Positions 25,912 to 34,965 are shown, numbered from the stretch's first letter. The stretch is DNA of 64,000 bases from Polyangiaceae bacterium (GCA_025936115.1 JAICTZ010000041.1:1-64000), one strand, 5' to 3'. Notes: generated by a model not told the origin, from the letters alone. Translations and numbers: made by a program.

Positions 25912-27153
25912 ATGCGGAACCTGACCCCCGACCAGATGCCGAGCTCGGTTCCGGTCCGCCCGCACCTGTTCCCGCCCGGGCTGATTCCGATGCTTCGCGA
26001 GCGAGTGGATGACTCGGTGCCGTGCCTTGCGGGGATCTCCGACGCCCTCTTGAGCGAGCTCTTGACGGCTGTCTTCTTCGCCAGCCTCGAGACGCACGAG
26101 GGCGCGTACTACCCCGTGCGCATCGCGTTCGCTGGAACGCAGACGGCGGACGTGATTTTGCCCGAAGGTGACGCGCAGGATGCGACGCCGATGCTCCTTT
26201 ACCGCTGGAGCACCGTAAAGTTCGAGCACCGGCGCGCCTTCGCGGTGCCCGAGCTCGTCAAGCTCGGGGTGGTAACCCGCAGCGAACGCATGTACGCGAA
26301 GGTCGAGGCGGGCGAAGCGGGCCTTTACCTCGCAGGCCTGGCCCGTGAAGGCTCGAACGACGCAGCGGACCCGTACATCAAGGTGCTCGCCCAATCGCCG
26401 GGTTGCCTCACGATCCTGCGCGGCGAGAACCGGCTGCTCGAATACACGCACGGCTACATCGACGCCGCGGGGGAAGACGTGATCCTCGCGCGCGGCGCCG
26501 TGCGGCGGGCGCTCGAGAGCTGCGCCAAGAACGCGGGCTTCGGGGAGGACGTGATCCTCGATTATTTGAACACCGTGCGCTCCGTCGTGCGCGAAATGGC
26601 GACCCACGGCCGCGGCGGCATTCTCGTCGTCAGCCCCGACGCGCAGCCGCGGTTACCTGCTGGGGCGTCTTACGAGACACGCGACGACGGCACGATGGGC
26701 CAGCTCCTGCAATTTCTCGACGGTGGCCGGGGCTCTCCCGCGAAAACGAACATCGGCTCGCGTGGCGTGCGCGGAGCCGCGCAGCTCCGGCGCTTCCTGC
26801 GTGGCGCTTTCGTGAACGAAGCCGAGCGGATCGTGACGCAGCTCGGCGGCTTCACGGCGATGGACGGCGCCACTGTCCTCGATTGCGCGCTCGGGCTGCG
26901 CGGCTTCGGTGTCGTCTTACCGGTGGCGCGCGAAATAGAAGTCTTGGAAGCGCTCGATCTGGACGGCGAGAGCGTGAGTCCTTACGAGCTTTCGACGCGC
27001 GGCACCCGGCACCGCGCCGCCGCCACGTACGCCGACACCTACGCGGGGAGTGTCGTCTTCATTGCTTCGCACGACGGACCCGTGAGCTGCGCGCTGCGTA
27101 ACGAAGGTTCGGAGCGAGTGAAGATTTGGCAAGTAGGTAAAGGATTTACATGA
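25912..27153 (+). CDS. Diadenylate cyclase (DisA_N)-like protein with large N-terminal domain
   Basis: 413 residues; the ATG at 25912 is preceded only by a weak ribosome-binding site. The C-terminal ~110 residues carry the two hallmarks of DAC domains: DGA at 318-320 and GTRHRAA with RHR at 366-368, then a strand and VVFIASHDGPVSCALR. In classic enzymes the last segment reads '..VSEE.G.IS..', so the usual acidic pair is changed here to His-Asp. The N-terminal ~250 residues (CLAGISDALLSELLTAVFFAS, YYPVRIAFAG, LEYTHGYIDAAGEDVILARG) match no domain I can name and may be a sensor. It would make c-di-AMP if active. The stop overlaps the next start as ATGA. Confidence 0.8.
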   Translation: MRNLTPDQMPSSVPVRPHLFPPGLIPMLRERVDDSVPCLAGISDALLSELLTAVFFASLETHEGAYYPVRIAFAGTQTADVILPEGDAQDATPMLLYRWSTVKFEHRRAFAVPELVKLGVVTRSERMYAKVEAGEAGLYLAGLAREGSNDAADPYIKVLAQSPGCLTILRGENRLLEYTHGYIDAAGEDVILARGAVRRALESCAKNAGFGEDVILDYLNTVRSVVREMATHGRGGILVVSPDAQPRLPAGASYETRDDGTMGQLLQFLDGGRGSPAKTNIGSRGVRGAAQLRRFLRGAFVNEAERIVTQLGGFTAMDGATVLDCALGLRGFGVVLPVAREIEVLEALDLDGESVSPYELSTRGTRHRAAATYADTYAGSVVFIASHDGPVSCALRNEGSERVKIWQVGKGFT

Positions 27154-27578
27154 GTTCTGTCGCGTCCGAGACCTTGGCACGAGAGCTGCAACGGCTCGAG
27201 TGCCGCATGTCTCTCCGCATCCTGGTGGCCGATGACGACCCCGATCTACTGGAGGTCGTAGTTGAGGCCTTGACCGACGCGGGCGCGAACGTCGCGAGCG
27301 CGAAGTCCGGGGCCGAGCTCTTGAAGCGACTTGGGGAGGACGGTGCCTTCGACTTGATCATCGCCGACGTGCTCATGCCGTGGATGACCGGCCTGCAGGT
27401 CGCGAGCTCCGTGCGCGACGCCGGCCTCGAAGTGCCCGTGATTCTCATGACCGGCACGCGCGACTCCTCGCTCGACGAGCGGGTAGACTCCCTCGATCGC
27501 ACGGTGTTGCTCCGCAAGCCGTTCGGGGACCGCGAGCTCAGGGCCGCGGTTCAGAAGCTCCTGCCGGGAGCGATTTGA
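27150..27578 (+). CDS. Stand-alone response regulator receiver
   Basis: 142 residues. The ATG overlaps the DAC-like gene's stop (ATGA), so the two are probably translated together; an internal ATG at 27207 gives the bare receiver. ILVADDDPDLLEVV supplies the acidic pocket, FDLIIADVLMPWMTG the phospho-acceptor Asp, VILMTGTRD the Thr and LLRKPFGDREL the Lys. No output domain is attached. It may control or report on the DAC-like partner. Confidence 0.9.
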   Translation: MSSVASETLARELQRLECRMSLRILVADDDPDLLEVVVEALTDAGANVASAKSGAELLKRLGEDGAFDLIIADVLMPWMTGLQVASSVRDAGLEVPVILMTGTRDSSLDERVDSLDRTVLLRKPFGDRELRAAVQKLLPGAI

Positions 27579-27670
27579 GCGGAGCGGCCTGCGCCAGCCA
27601 CTGGGGCAATCTGTCCATTCGGGCCCGCCGTGCGGGGCAGCTTGGCGCGGCGGCGCGGGCGACACCAAGG

Positions 27671-29029
27671 TCACAGTTCGAGGTTGACGCTCAGCGCAGT
27701 GGTGCTCGCGAAGGCGTAGCCGAGGCAGAGGGGATTCTCGGAGTCCGGACAAGTGGCTTGGGCGCGCATCGCCGAGTCCCACGTGTACTTGAACTCTTCG
27801 CGAAAGCTCAGGCGCTTCGTCAAGGTCACGTCGAACGTGACCGTGTTGCGGACTACCGTGCGATGCCAGAAGTCGTCTTCGGTCGCGACGTCGTCGCCGT
27901 AGATGGTCGGCAAGAACTCGAACGTGTCGAGCAGTGACCAGGTCGAGAAGTGGAGCCCGGCGCGCGCGCGCAGCGAACCGCGGAGCTTCGACGTCGTTTC
28001 GTCCGAGGCGGCGCCCGTTCGATTGGGATCGACGATTGAGCGGAAGTTCCAGACCGGAGCAAAGCTCAAGTCGAGTTGGTACTTGTCGGGGCGCACGAGA
28101 TCGAACTTGATGCCGAGCACCGCCTCCTCCAGGTTCAGGCGCAAGTTCGCCGGCATGTTGCGATCCGTGGACGTGAACGTGAAGAGCGTGGTGCGCGGTA
28201 AGATGTCGTGGTAATCGACGCCGAAGCGCAGCGTGGTTTGGTCGGTGCTCGTCACGCGCGCAGCGCGATGGAATTTGTAAGTGCCGTCGAGTCCCACCTC
28301 GACCGGATCGGTGCCGTAGCGGTACGCTTTGGGCCGGCGGTGAATGCCGATGCCGCCCATGAAGTCGTAGAGCTGCGTGTCGCTCTGGTACGAGCCGCCG
28401 GCCAGGAACGACAGCAAGACGGGCACCGCCGGGGGCAGGCGTTCTGCGCGCGTCACGCTGATGAGGCCGCCGTCCGGTCCGCGCACTTCGGTGAAGAGCA
28501 GCTTGCCGTCGGGGTCGTAGCCGTAGCGGGTGGTCTCCACGCGGAAGTCGCCGCCCGTGAGGGTGCGCTTTTCCATCAGCTGGACGTGGTCGTCCGCGTA
28601 GCGGTAGGAAACGTAGCCGGTGCGCTGTCCGTCCTCGTAACATTCCCCTACGATGAGCTCGTCGCCTTCGAAATACGATTTGGTGATGCGCTCGTGCCCC
28701 GGCGTCCGTTCGGTGCGCAGCGTCGGGTGATCGCCGCGGTACGTGATTGCCGTCTCCTCGACGACGGCGCCGTGCTTGAGCCGTAGCTGATGCACGAGCC
28801 GCCCCGAGCGGTCGTAGGTTTCTCGCACGTCGTCGGCGTCGGCGTTCAGCGCGGGGCACGCCTCGTTGCTTCCGTCGGCGGCGCGCGCGTCTCCGCTCGA
28901 CGCGAAGATACCGCCGAGCGCCGAGACGGCGAAGCAAAGCATCGAAGCCCGGTGCCGCGTCCGGTGCGCGGCGAACGTTCGCGGCATCCCGCCTTTTTGC
29001 GGTGGCGCGTGCGCCGCCGCAAACCGCAT
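27671..29029 (-). CDS. Outer-membrane beta-barrel protein (DUF481-like) with text-like N-terminal repeats
   Basis: 452 residues from the ATG at 29029 (GAGG six bases upstream); the ATG at 28987 gives a more typical signal peptide and is a fair alternative. After cleavage near ARAAD there are YD-type repeat strands (RETYDRSGRLVHQLRLKHG, RYGYDPDGKLLFTEVRG) at ~70-190. From ~205 it is an antiparallel beta-barrel of the DUF481/YdiY sort (RFGVDYHDIL, LDLSFAPVWNFRS, FDVTLTKRLSFREEFKYTWD) ending ALSVNLEL. It is probably an outer-membrane protein of unknown role and sits in the same direction as the AraC gene 22 bp upstream. Confidence 0.75.
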   Translation of the reverse strand: MRFAAAHAPPQKGGMPRTFAAHRTRHRASMLCFAVSALGGIFASSGDARAADGSNEACPALNADADDVRETYDRSGRLVHQLRLKHGAVVEETAITYRGDHPTLRTERTPGHERITKSYFEGDELIVGECYEDGQRTGYVSYRYADDHVQLMEKRTLTGGDFRVETTRYGYDPDGKLLFTEVRGPDGGLISVTRAERLPPAVPVLLSFLAGGSYQSDTQLYDFMGGIGIHRRPKAYRYGTDPVEVGLDGTYKFHRAARVTSTDQTTLRFGVDYHDILPRTTLFTFTSTDRNMPANLRLNLEEAVLGIKFDLVRPDKYQLDLSFAPVWNFRSIVDPNRTGAASDETTSKLRGSLRARAGLHFSTWSLLDTFEFLPTIYGDDVATEDDFWHRTVVRNTVTFDVTLTKRLSFREEFKYTWDSAMRAQATCPDSENPLCLGYAFASTTALSVNLEL

Positions 29030-29050
29030 TTTTGCCTCAGTGGCTCGAGT

Positions 29051-29575
29051 TCACGCCGCGCAGCGGAGTGCGGTCGAGGCCGTGCGCGTCGCTCGACGAA
29101 AGACGCTCGGCGCGACACCGAAGCGCCGCTTGAACGCTCGGCTCAAGCCGAACTCCGACGCGTAGGCCGTACGGCTCGCGATTTCGGCGAGGCCTTGGTC
29201 GGTCTCGGTGAGGAGCCGGCGCGCAAGCTCGAGCCGGTGCGTCGTGAGCCATGCGCTCGGCGTCGCGCCGACGGCACGCGTGAACAGGCGCACGAAGTTG
29301 CTGCGCGACGCCCCCGCAAGTCGAGCGAGCTCGAGCATCGAGAAGCGCCGCGTGGGCTCGGCGCGCATGGCGGCGAGCGCGCGCTCGATGCGAAGATCGC
29401 GCGGACGTTCCATCAGCTCGTCGCGGCGACCGCTCACGGCCGAATGCACGAGCTCGAACTCGCCGTCGCCCTCGATGGTGATGCTCAGGGCGCCGCGCGT
29501 CGACCGCACCACGAGCTCCGTCCCTTCCGCTACCGACACTCTGCGAACCTGCTTTTCACGCTGCGGTGCGCCCAT
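29051..29575 (-). CDS. AraC-family transcription regulator (short)
   Basis: 174 residues from the ATG at 29575. Two helix-turn-helix units fill the C-terminal ~100 residues: FSMLELARLAGASRSNFVRLF, then LAEIASRTAYASEFGLSRAFKRRFGVAPS, the AraC signature. Only ~70 residues precede them, so the N-terminal ligand domain is short or reduced to a single cupin strand pair. It is probably co-transcribed with, and may control, the outer-membrane protein gene 22 bp downstream. Confidence 0.88.
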   Translation of the reverse strand: MGAPQREKQVRRVSVAEGTELVVRSTRGALSITIEGDGEFELVHSAVSGRRDELMERPRDLRIERALAAMRAEPTRRFSMLELARLAGASRSNFVRLFTRAVGATPSAWLTTHRLELARRLLTETDQGLAEIASRTAYASEFGLSRAFKRRFGVAPSVFRRATRTASTALRCAA

Positions 29576-29698
29576 GCCCCCAAGAATGGCTCGGACGCGT
29601 GAAGCCGTCCACGAAGCGCGCGGGGCTCCGCGTTCTCGGGTATGCCTTCGAGCACGGCGGGTATGGGCGCCGCGGGCAGGCGGCTGCAACCATGAGGT

Positions 29699-30289
29699 GT
29701 GGCTGACGAAACCCCCGACAAGCACGCCTCCCCTCACGATTTACCCCTCGCGCTCAGCGCGCGCGGACTCTTCTCGGCGCGCACGGTGCTCGTCTTCGGC
29801 GAGGTGAACACCGAGCTTGCGGCCGCCGTGACGGCACAGCTGCTCGCGCTCGCTGCGGCTGGAAGCGAGCCGATTCGGCTCATACTGCACTCGCAGGGCG
29901 GTCACGTCGAAGCGGGCGACACCATTCACGACGTGATCCGGTTCGTCGAGCCGGAGGTCAGGATCCTAGCGAGCGGCTGGGTCGCCAGTGCCGGCGCGCT
30001 CATCTACTGCGCGGTCCCGCGCGAACGCCGCTTTTCGCTGCCGAACACGCGCTTCATGCTGCACCAGCCGCTCGGCGGCGTCGGCGGACAGGCTTCGGAC
30101 GTCGAGATCGAAGCGCGTCAAATCCTCATCTTACGCGAGCGGCTCAATCGGCTCTTCGCGGCAGCGACCGGACAGCCCTACGAGAAAATCGTCCGCGACA
30201 CGGACCGGAACTACTGGCTCACCGCAGAGGAGGCGCAGGTGTATGGACTCGTCGGGCGCATCGTCGAACGCTCCCAGGACCTTGCGTGA
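29699..30289 (+). CDS. ClpP-like serine protease
   Basis: 196 residues, GTG start. The ClpP triad is present: Ser97 in GWVASAGALIY, His122 in RFMLHQPLGG and Asp167 in VRDTDRNYWLTAEEAQVYGL. The last motif has N171 where most ClpPs have Asp (DRD), and the oxyanion strand GGHV is normal. No clpX, tig or clpA lies beside it, so this is probably an accessory ClpP rather than the main housekeeping copy. Tandem 21-bp repeats begin 4 bp after its stop. Confidence 0.88.
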   Translation: MADETPDKHASPHDLPLALSARGLFSARTVLVFGEVNTELAAAVTAQLLALAAAGSEPIRLILHSQGGHVEAGDTIHDVIRFVEPEVRILASGWVASAGALIYCAVPRERRFSLPNTRFMLHQPLGGVGGQASDVEIEARQILILRERLNRLFAAATGQPYEKIVRDTDRNYWLTAEEAQVYGLVGRIVERSQDLA

Positions 30290-30292
30290 CGT

Positions 30293-30355
30293 GCGGAACG
30301 CGTCGCGCCCAGGGCGGAACCCGTCGCGCCCAGGGCGGAACGCGTCGCGCCCAGG
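30293..30355 (+). repeat. Three 21-bp tandem repeats after the ClpP-like gene
   Basis: Units at 30293-30313, 30314-30334 and 30335-30355 share the form GCGGAAC-(G/C)-CGTCGCGCCCAGG; only one base differs, in the middle copy. They are in non-coding DNA immediately after the stop. Confidence 0.85.
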
Positions 30356-30491
30356 ACTGAGCGCCGCATGGGGGTGCGACGTGCCCGCTTGGTGTGCTCG
30401 GGACAAGTTGCCACGCCCCGCGCCCATTTCCGGCGTTTAACCGCTTCAATAGCCGCTTCGTCGCTGGCGCGCCGCTTGCGATGGCTGAAGC

Positions 30492-30947
30492 ATGGCCCCG
30501 CGATTTTTGAGTGTTGGTTGGACGCTGGCAGCCGTTTTGGCGGCCTCACTGGCGAGCGCCGAGCCGCGCATGACGGTCGCGCCGGCGAGCGCTCCGCCGA
30601 ACGTCGACGCGCGAGCTCGCGTCGCGTTGCACCACGCCGTCGAGAACGACCTTGCGAACGACGAGTCCGTGAGCGCGCTCTCGGGTTACACCCTGTTCCC
30701 GAAGCTCGTCGAGCTCCGACGCTACGTCGAAGGGAACCAGAAGACGCCGACTTCGGTCTGCGTCGTCGAGCTCACCGTCGTCGACGGGGCAGGCAAGGTC
30801 GTGGCGAAGACGCGGGCCGCGGCCAACTCGCAAAGCGCGGATCAGCGCGAAACGCTCGACGCCGCCGCGCAAGCGGCGACGGCGCGCTTGTCCGTGTCGC
30901 TGGCGGCACTCAGCCGCGCCGAGCGCGACCGGATCGCTCGGCGCTGA
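30492..30947 (+). CDS. Exported protein of unknown function
   Basis: 151 residues with a signal peptide (LSVGWTLAAVLAASLASA). The mature part has a beta/alpha pattern (SVCVVELTVVDGAGKVVAKTRA) and ends with a helical LSVSLAALSRAERDRIARR. I recognise no family. Coding bias is good but the ribosome-binding site is poor. Confidence 0.65.
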   Translation: MAPRFLSVGWTLAAVLAASLASAEPRMTVAPASAPPNVDARARVALHHAVENDLANDESVSALSGYTLFPKLVELRRYVEGNQKTPTSVCVVELTVVDGAGKVVAKTRAAANSQSADQRETLDAAAQAATARLSVSLAALSRAERDRIARR

Positions 30948-30952
30948 GCTAG

Positions 30953-31000
30953 CTGCGCCGTGCTGCACTCCACACGGCTCACGCCATACGTACGGCGCAG
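30953..31000. terminator. Long-loop inverted repeat between convergent genes
   Basis: CTGCGCCGT (30953-30961) pairs exactly with ACGGCGCAG (30992-31000) over a 30-nt loop. It lies between the exported-protein stop and the DUF1552 stop. Confidence 0.35.
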
Positions 31001-31030
31001 TACCCGCGCCGGGTGGTGCGTGGCCGTCGC

Positions 31031-32644
31031 TCAGCCTTGGATCCCGGGCAAAATCTGGCCGACCGTGCTCAAGTCGTAATCGACGGCCCAGGTGTCGTCG
31101 GCGCGGCCGCTCACGCTCGTGGAGCCGTAACCGGGTTGCCCGTCACGTTCGTAATCGGAGGGCGAGAGGCCCATGGCCTGGAGCGCAGTCACGAGGAATT
31201 GATTGTGGGGGATGCCCTGAATGACGTTGCCGTCCTCTTGCGAGAAGTAGGAGCGGCCGTCCCAGTCGATGTAGTCGAGGTAGCGCCCGGGCTGAATGAA
31301 ACCGCCCGCGCTGCCGGCGAGGACGCACGGGACGCTGTAGGCGATATGATTGAAGCCGAGCTCGTTGCCCCAGTAGACGAGCGAGTTGTCGAGGTAAGTG
31401 CTGTCGCCCGTTTCGGTGACGTCGAGTTTGCCGAGGAGCTTAGCGAACACGTTTTCCGCGATCCAGGCGTTGATGCCCTGGAGCATGCGGCGCGAGTTGT
31501 CGTTCGAAAAGTCATGGGCGAGGCCGTGCCAGGTGCCGCCGCTCGCGTCTTCCGAGTGGTAGTGGCCGACGAGCGTCGGGTCGCTCGAATCGGGGCCGGG
31601 GCCGAGCGACTTGTGGACGCCGAGCGTGATGATGCGCGTGCGGTCGCACATGATCGCGGCGGTCACGAGATCGAGGTAGAGGTCCCACTTGGTGCTGATG
31701 TCTTTGGGGTCGAGGCCGGTGTTGTTGGCGAGCGACATGGGCTGTGCGGGCGGCGTGCACGCCAGCATGGGTTTGACGCTGAGTTTGGCTTCGAGCTCGC
31801 TCACGAGCGTGGCGTACTGATCGACGAGGGCCTTGTCCGCGGCGGAGAGCCGGCTATTTTGCTTGAGCTTCACGTAGTCGTCGTGGACGCGATCGATGAG
31901 GAGCTTGTCGCGGTCGGGATTCGGCGCCGTGGAATTGCCCGCGGGCGCGGTGCCGAAGAGATCGTTGAAGGCGTCGAGGGGGTTGGCGCGCGCCTTGAGC
32001 TGCTGCACCTGGCTGCCCGGCATGCCGAGATCCGAATACGACATGGAGTCGGTCACGCCTTGCGAGAGGTGGAGGTACCGGAGCGCCGGCGTGTTCGGAT
32101 AAAACTTGGACGAATACGCCATCACCTGGTCGATGGTGGGAACGTCCTTCAGACTGTCTGCGTCGCAGGGCGTGGCGGCGGTGCACGAGGAGAAGTTGCC
32201 GAGCAGCCCCCCGTAGTTGTGATTCACGGCAGGCAGGAAATCCAAGCCGCGAATCAGCGTGAGCTTGGGCAAGAAGGGGTTCAGTGACGCCCCCAAGATC
32301 CCCGAAAGCCCACTCGAGGTCTTGAGATCGGTCAGCGGCGCCCAGGTGTAGTTCTTCCCCGCGACGAGCTTTTGGCTGAGCAGCGTCGTCCCGTCGGCCT
32401 TGCTGCCCGAGTACTTGGCGTCGTGGAGCTGATAGCCGTTGCCGCTGAAGCTCGGGTACCACGCCTTGACGAGCTGCGTGCTGAACGACTTGAGGACGAT
32501 GAAGCGCTTGGGCGCCGCCGCGCTCTGGCCCGCGGCGGTGCGAGGCGCGAGCGACTCGAGGAACGGCAACGCGAGGAGCGCGCCCGCGGCGCCGCGCAGC
32601 ACGGTGCGCCGTGTCGGCCGGGGGAACTCGGGGGTGCGTGTCAT
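31031..32644 (-). CDS. DUF1552 protein with Tat signal
   Basis: 537 residues from the ATG at 32644, which overlaps the DUF1592 gene's stop as ATGA. A twin-arginine signal (RRTVLRGAAGALLALPFLESL) sends it across the membrane folded. The mature part shows the DUF1552 pattern: RFIVLKSF, a long middle with LTLIRGLDFLPAVNHNYGG, DSMSYSD and, late, HYHSEDASGGTWHGLAHDFS. In planctomycetes and myxobacteria DUF1552 and DUF1592/PSD genes come as pairs and are thought to act on extracellular polymers, without proof. Confidence 0.9.
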   Translation of the reverse strand: MTRTPEFPRPTRRTVLRGAAGALLALPFLESLAPRTAAGQSAAAPKRFIVLKSFSTQLVKAWYPSFSGNGYQLHDAKYSGSKADGTTLLSQKLVAGKNYTWAPLTDLKTSSGLSGILGASLNPFLPKLTLIRGLDFLPAVNHNYGGLLGNFSSCTAATPCDADSLKDVPTIDQVMAYSSKFYPNTPALRYLHLSQGVTDSMSYSDLGMPGSQVQQLKARANPLDAFNDLFGTAPAGNSTAPNPDRDKLLIDRVHDDYVKLKQNSRLSAADKALVDQYATLVSELEAKLSVKPMLACTPPAQPMSLANNTGLDPKDISTKWDLYLDLVTAAIMCDRTRIITLGVHKSLGPGPDSSDPTLVGHYHSEDASGGTWHGLAHDFSNDNSRRMLQGINAWIAENVFAKLLGKLDVTETGDSTYLDNSLVYWGNELGFNHIAYSVPCVLAGSAGGFIQPGRYLDYIDWDGRSYFSQEDGNVIQGIPHNQFLVTALQAMGLSPSDYERDGQPGYGSTSVSGRADDTWAVDYDLSTVGQILPGIQG

Positions 32645-34647
32645 GGCGAGCCCACCTTTCGCGTGCGAAACGCCGGCTCCGTCGCGATCTGACGGAACAC
32701 GTCGGCGAGCACGGCGCCGGACGCCGTCAGCTTGGTTTGCAAGTGCTCGAAGGCGCACGCGTCGGCGCTGTCGGGCGTAGGATCGCGCCGCAAAGCGTAG
32801 CGGAAGTAATTCGCCGACAAGCACGGCTCGACTCTGCCGCTCGCGAGAATGGCTCGATTGAGCTCGAGTGGCCCGTTCACGTCGGCGGCAGCTTCGTCAC
32901 CGATTTGCACCGAAGCGGCGCTGTCGACAGGCAGCGTCGCGAGGAGCTTGCCGCTCTGTTCGTCGAACACCTGCTCTTCGGTGCGGAAGCGACCGAGCGA
33001 ATCGTACGCTTCGAGCGTGTAACCGATGTTGCTGAAGGCCTGATGGCAGCGGAGACACAGGTTATTGCCGGCGATCTTCGCTTCGAAACGCTGGCGCGTC
33101 GTGAGTGCTTCGCTCGGCGGCGGTGGATCCAAAGAGCCCGGGGGCAGGCTCGTCGGATCGGGCGGCTGGAGAGCCTCGCACAGGATGGCGCGGCGGATCA
33201 TCGCGCCGCGGTGGAAGGGATTGGTGGTCTCGAGGCTCGAAACGAGCAACGCCGAGCGCAAGAGCAAGCCCTCACGCGTGCCGTCGGGGAGCGTCGGATA
33301 CGAGCCGCTGCCGCTCCAGGCCTTCACGCCGTAAAGGTGGGAAAGGTCAGCCGAGCGCGTGACGGAGACGTTCGAGGTCATCAAGTCGAGCAGCGTGCCG
33401 GGTTGTTTCCAGGTGTAGAGCTCGGTGAGATCGCGGACCTCTTGCACCATGTCACCCCAATGATCGTGACCAGGTTCGCCGAGGTGTTCGCCTGCCGCGA
33501 GGGCTTGGAACGCGGGGCGCTCCGACGAAAAGCCCGTGAAGGCTTCGAACCGGAGCCATTCGTTCCAGAACTGCCACAGGGTCGCTTGCGTACGCTCGTC
33601 GGCGAAGACGCGCGTGAGCTCCTTGTCGAAGCCGCTGTCCGTCGCGAGTGAGCCGTCGTCCGCCGTCGACAAGAGCTCGTCGTCGGGGAGGGTTTGCCAG
33701 AAGGTGTACGCGAGGCGCGCGGCGATTTCGTAGCCGTCGAGCGCGAAATAGTCGTCCTTGCCGGCGACGGGAGTGCCCGTGAGCTCGAGTTGGTTCACGA
33801 AGCGCGGCGACATGAGGAGAGCGACCACGACGTTGCGCAGCGCCTCGGCGGGGCTCGACGCCGTCGGCGAGTCGCCTTGCGCCACGTCGCGGTACTCAGT
33901 GAGCTCGTCGTTGCTCAGCGGATGCCGGAGCGCACGGCGCCCGAACTCGCCGAGAAACGAGTCGAGGCAGCTCGACGCCAGGGTGCTTTGGGTGGCGCAG
34001 CTGCCGGCAAGCGCTTTCAAGTGCGTCGCATCCTTGGTTGCGGCGTCGCCGATGGCCGTCGCAACGTTGAAGTACGCGTTCACGTGATCGGAGGAGATGC
34101 GCTTGTCGAGCCCGCGAAACGAAGCTTGCGTGCTGTCGTCCGGTACCGCGGCGAGGAGCGGCGTGACGCCGGCCACGAGATCGTCGAGTCCGCTCGCCGT
34201 GAGTAGGTCGCGCACGGTGTTGCGATACTGAACGGTCGTGAGCTTACTGAGCGGCGTGGCGCCGGGAGCGGGGCTGTCGTCGGGACAGGTTCCGAACTGG
34301 CTCGGGTCTGTCTGTGCCGAGCCGGAGGTCCCACCGGCGCTCGTGCCGCCACCACTGCCGGAGCTGCCGCTCGTACCACCGCTCGTGGCAGGGCCACCCG
34401 CGCTGCTCTTCATTCCGCCGCTCCCTGAGGCCCGGCCGGCAGCCCCCGTTCCACCCATGGCGCTGTTCGCCGAAGCGCCGCTGCCCGCTTCCACGTCCAC
34501 CCTATCGGTGATGTTGCCGGTGCAGGCGACGAGCAGTTGCAGGCCGAATAGCCAGTGAATTTTGAGCGTCTTGCCGTTCGCGCCGCGTGTCGCCGTGGTC
34601 GTCCGCCGGACAGGTGCGGGGCACGGAGCGGGCGAGGGCAACGGCAT
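32641..34647 (-). CDS. DUF1592/DUF1588/DUF1585 lipoprotein with CxxCH motif
   Basis: 668 residues from the ATG at 34647 (an ATG at 34689 is possible). The signal ends in a lipobox (LLVAC) and is followed by a GGT/GGS-rich linker. Domains in order: DUF1587-like (LTTVQYRNTVRDLLTAS), DUF1595-like (FGRRALRHPLSNDELTEY), DUF1592-like (GYEIAARLAYTFWQTLPDDELL), DUF1588-like (SSLETTNPFHRGAMIRRAILC) and DUF1585-like at the end. LCLRCHQAF contains CLRCH, a c-type heme attachment motif, near the DUF1588/1585 border. It is co-transcribed and coupled with the Tat-exported DUF1552 partner. Confidence 0.9.
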   Translation of the reverse strand: MPLPSPAPCPAPVRRTTTATRGANGKTLKIHWLFGLQLLVACTGNITDRVDVEAGSGASANSAMGGTGAAGRASGSGGMKSSAGGPATSGGTSGSSGSGGGTSAGGTSGSAQTDPSQFGTCPDDSPAPGATPLSKLTTVQYRNTVRDLLTASGLDDLVAGVTPLLAAVPDDSTQASFRGLDKRISSDHVNAYFNVATAIGDAATKDATHLKALAGSCATQSTLASSCLDSFLGEFGRRALRHPLSNDELTEYRDVAQGDSPTASSPAEALRNVVVALLMSPRFVNQLELTGTPVAGKDDYFALDGYEIAARLAYTFWQTLPDDELLSTADDGSLATDSGFDKELTRVFADERTQATLWQFWNEWLRFEAFTGFSSERPAFQALAAGEHLGEPGHDHWGDMVQEVRDLTELYTWKQPGTLLDLMTSNVSVTRSADLSHLYGVKAWSGSGSYPTLPDGTREGLLLRSALLVSSLETTNPFHRGAMIRRAILCEALQPPDPTSLPPGSLDPPPPSEALTTRQRFEAKIAGNNLCLRCHQAFSNIGYTLEAYDSLGRFRTEEQVFDEQSGKLLATLPVDSAASVQIGDEAAADVNGPLELNRAILASGRVEPCLSANYFRYALRRDPTPDSADACAFEHLQTKLTASGAVLADVFRQIATEPAFRTRKVGSP

Positions 34648-34965
34648 GACCCAATCTGAACGTCCCCCGAGCCGGGTTCCGTAGCTCATGAAAGTGAGCG
34701 CAACGGGTTCGGCTCGCGCACCTACATGGCGGCAGTCACGCGAGAGCTTACGCGACAGCCGGCGAGGCCGGCGTATTGTGGCTCGCAGGTCGGCCCGGTC
34801 GCCTCGCTCGTGTGCGGAGGTGGAGGCCCGTCCGTCGACTCCAGCGTCCGTTCCCGACCACTGACCCACAACGCGCCGGTCTCGCCGGTCTTCACGTAGC
34901 TCTTCGTCACTCGTGCCGATCGCGATCTGGTCTTCCAAGATCGCCCAAGTTGAGTCGGGCGCGTC

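Noticed and set aside
27246..28937. Long open frame on the minus strand across the response regulator and outer-membrane protein genes
   Set aside because: It is a mirror frame of high-GC coding DNA, Arg-rich and without domains; the overlapping genes have clear families and codon bias.
30293..30355. CRISPR-like array
   Set aside because: There are only three directly abutting 21-bp units with no spacers, so it is a simple tandem repeat. No other array-like region was seen.
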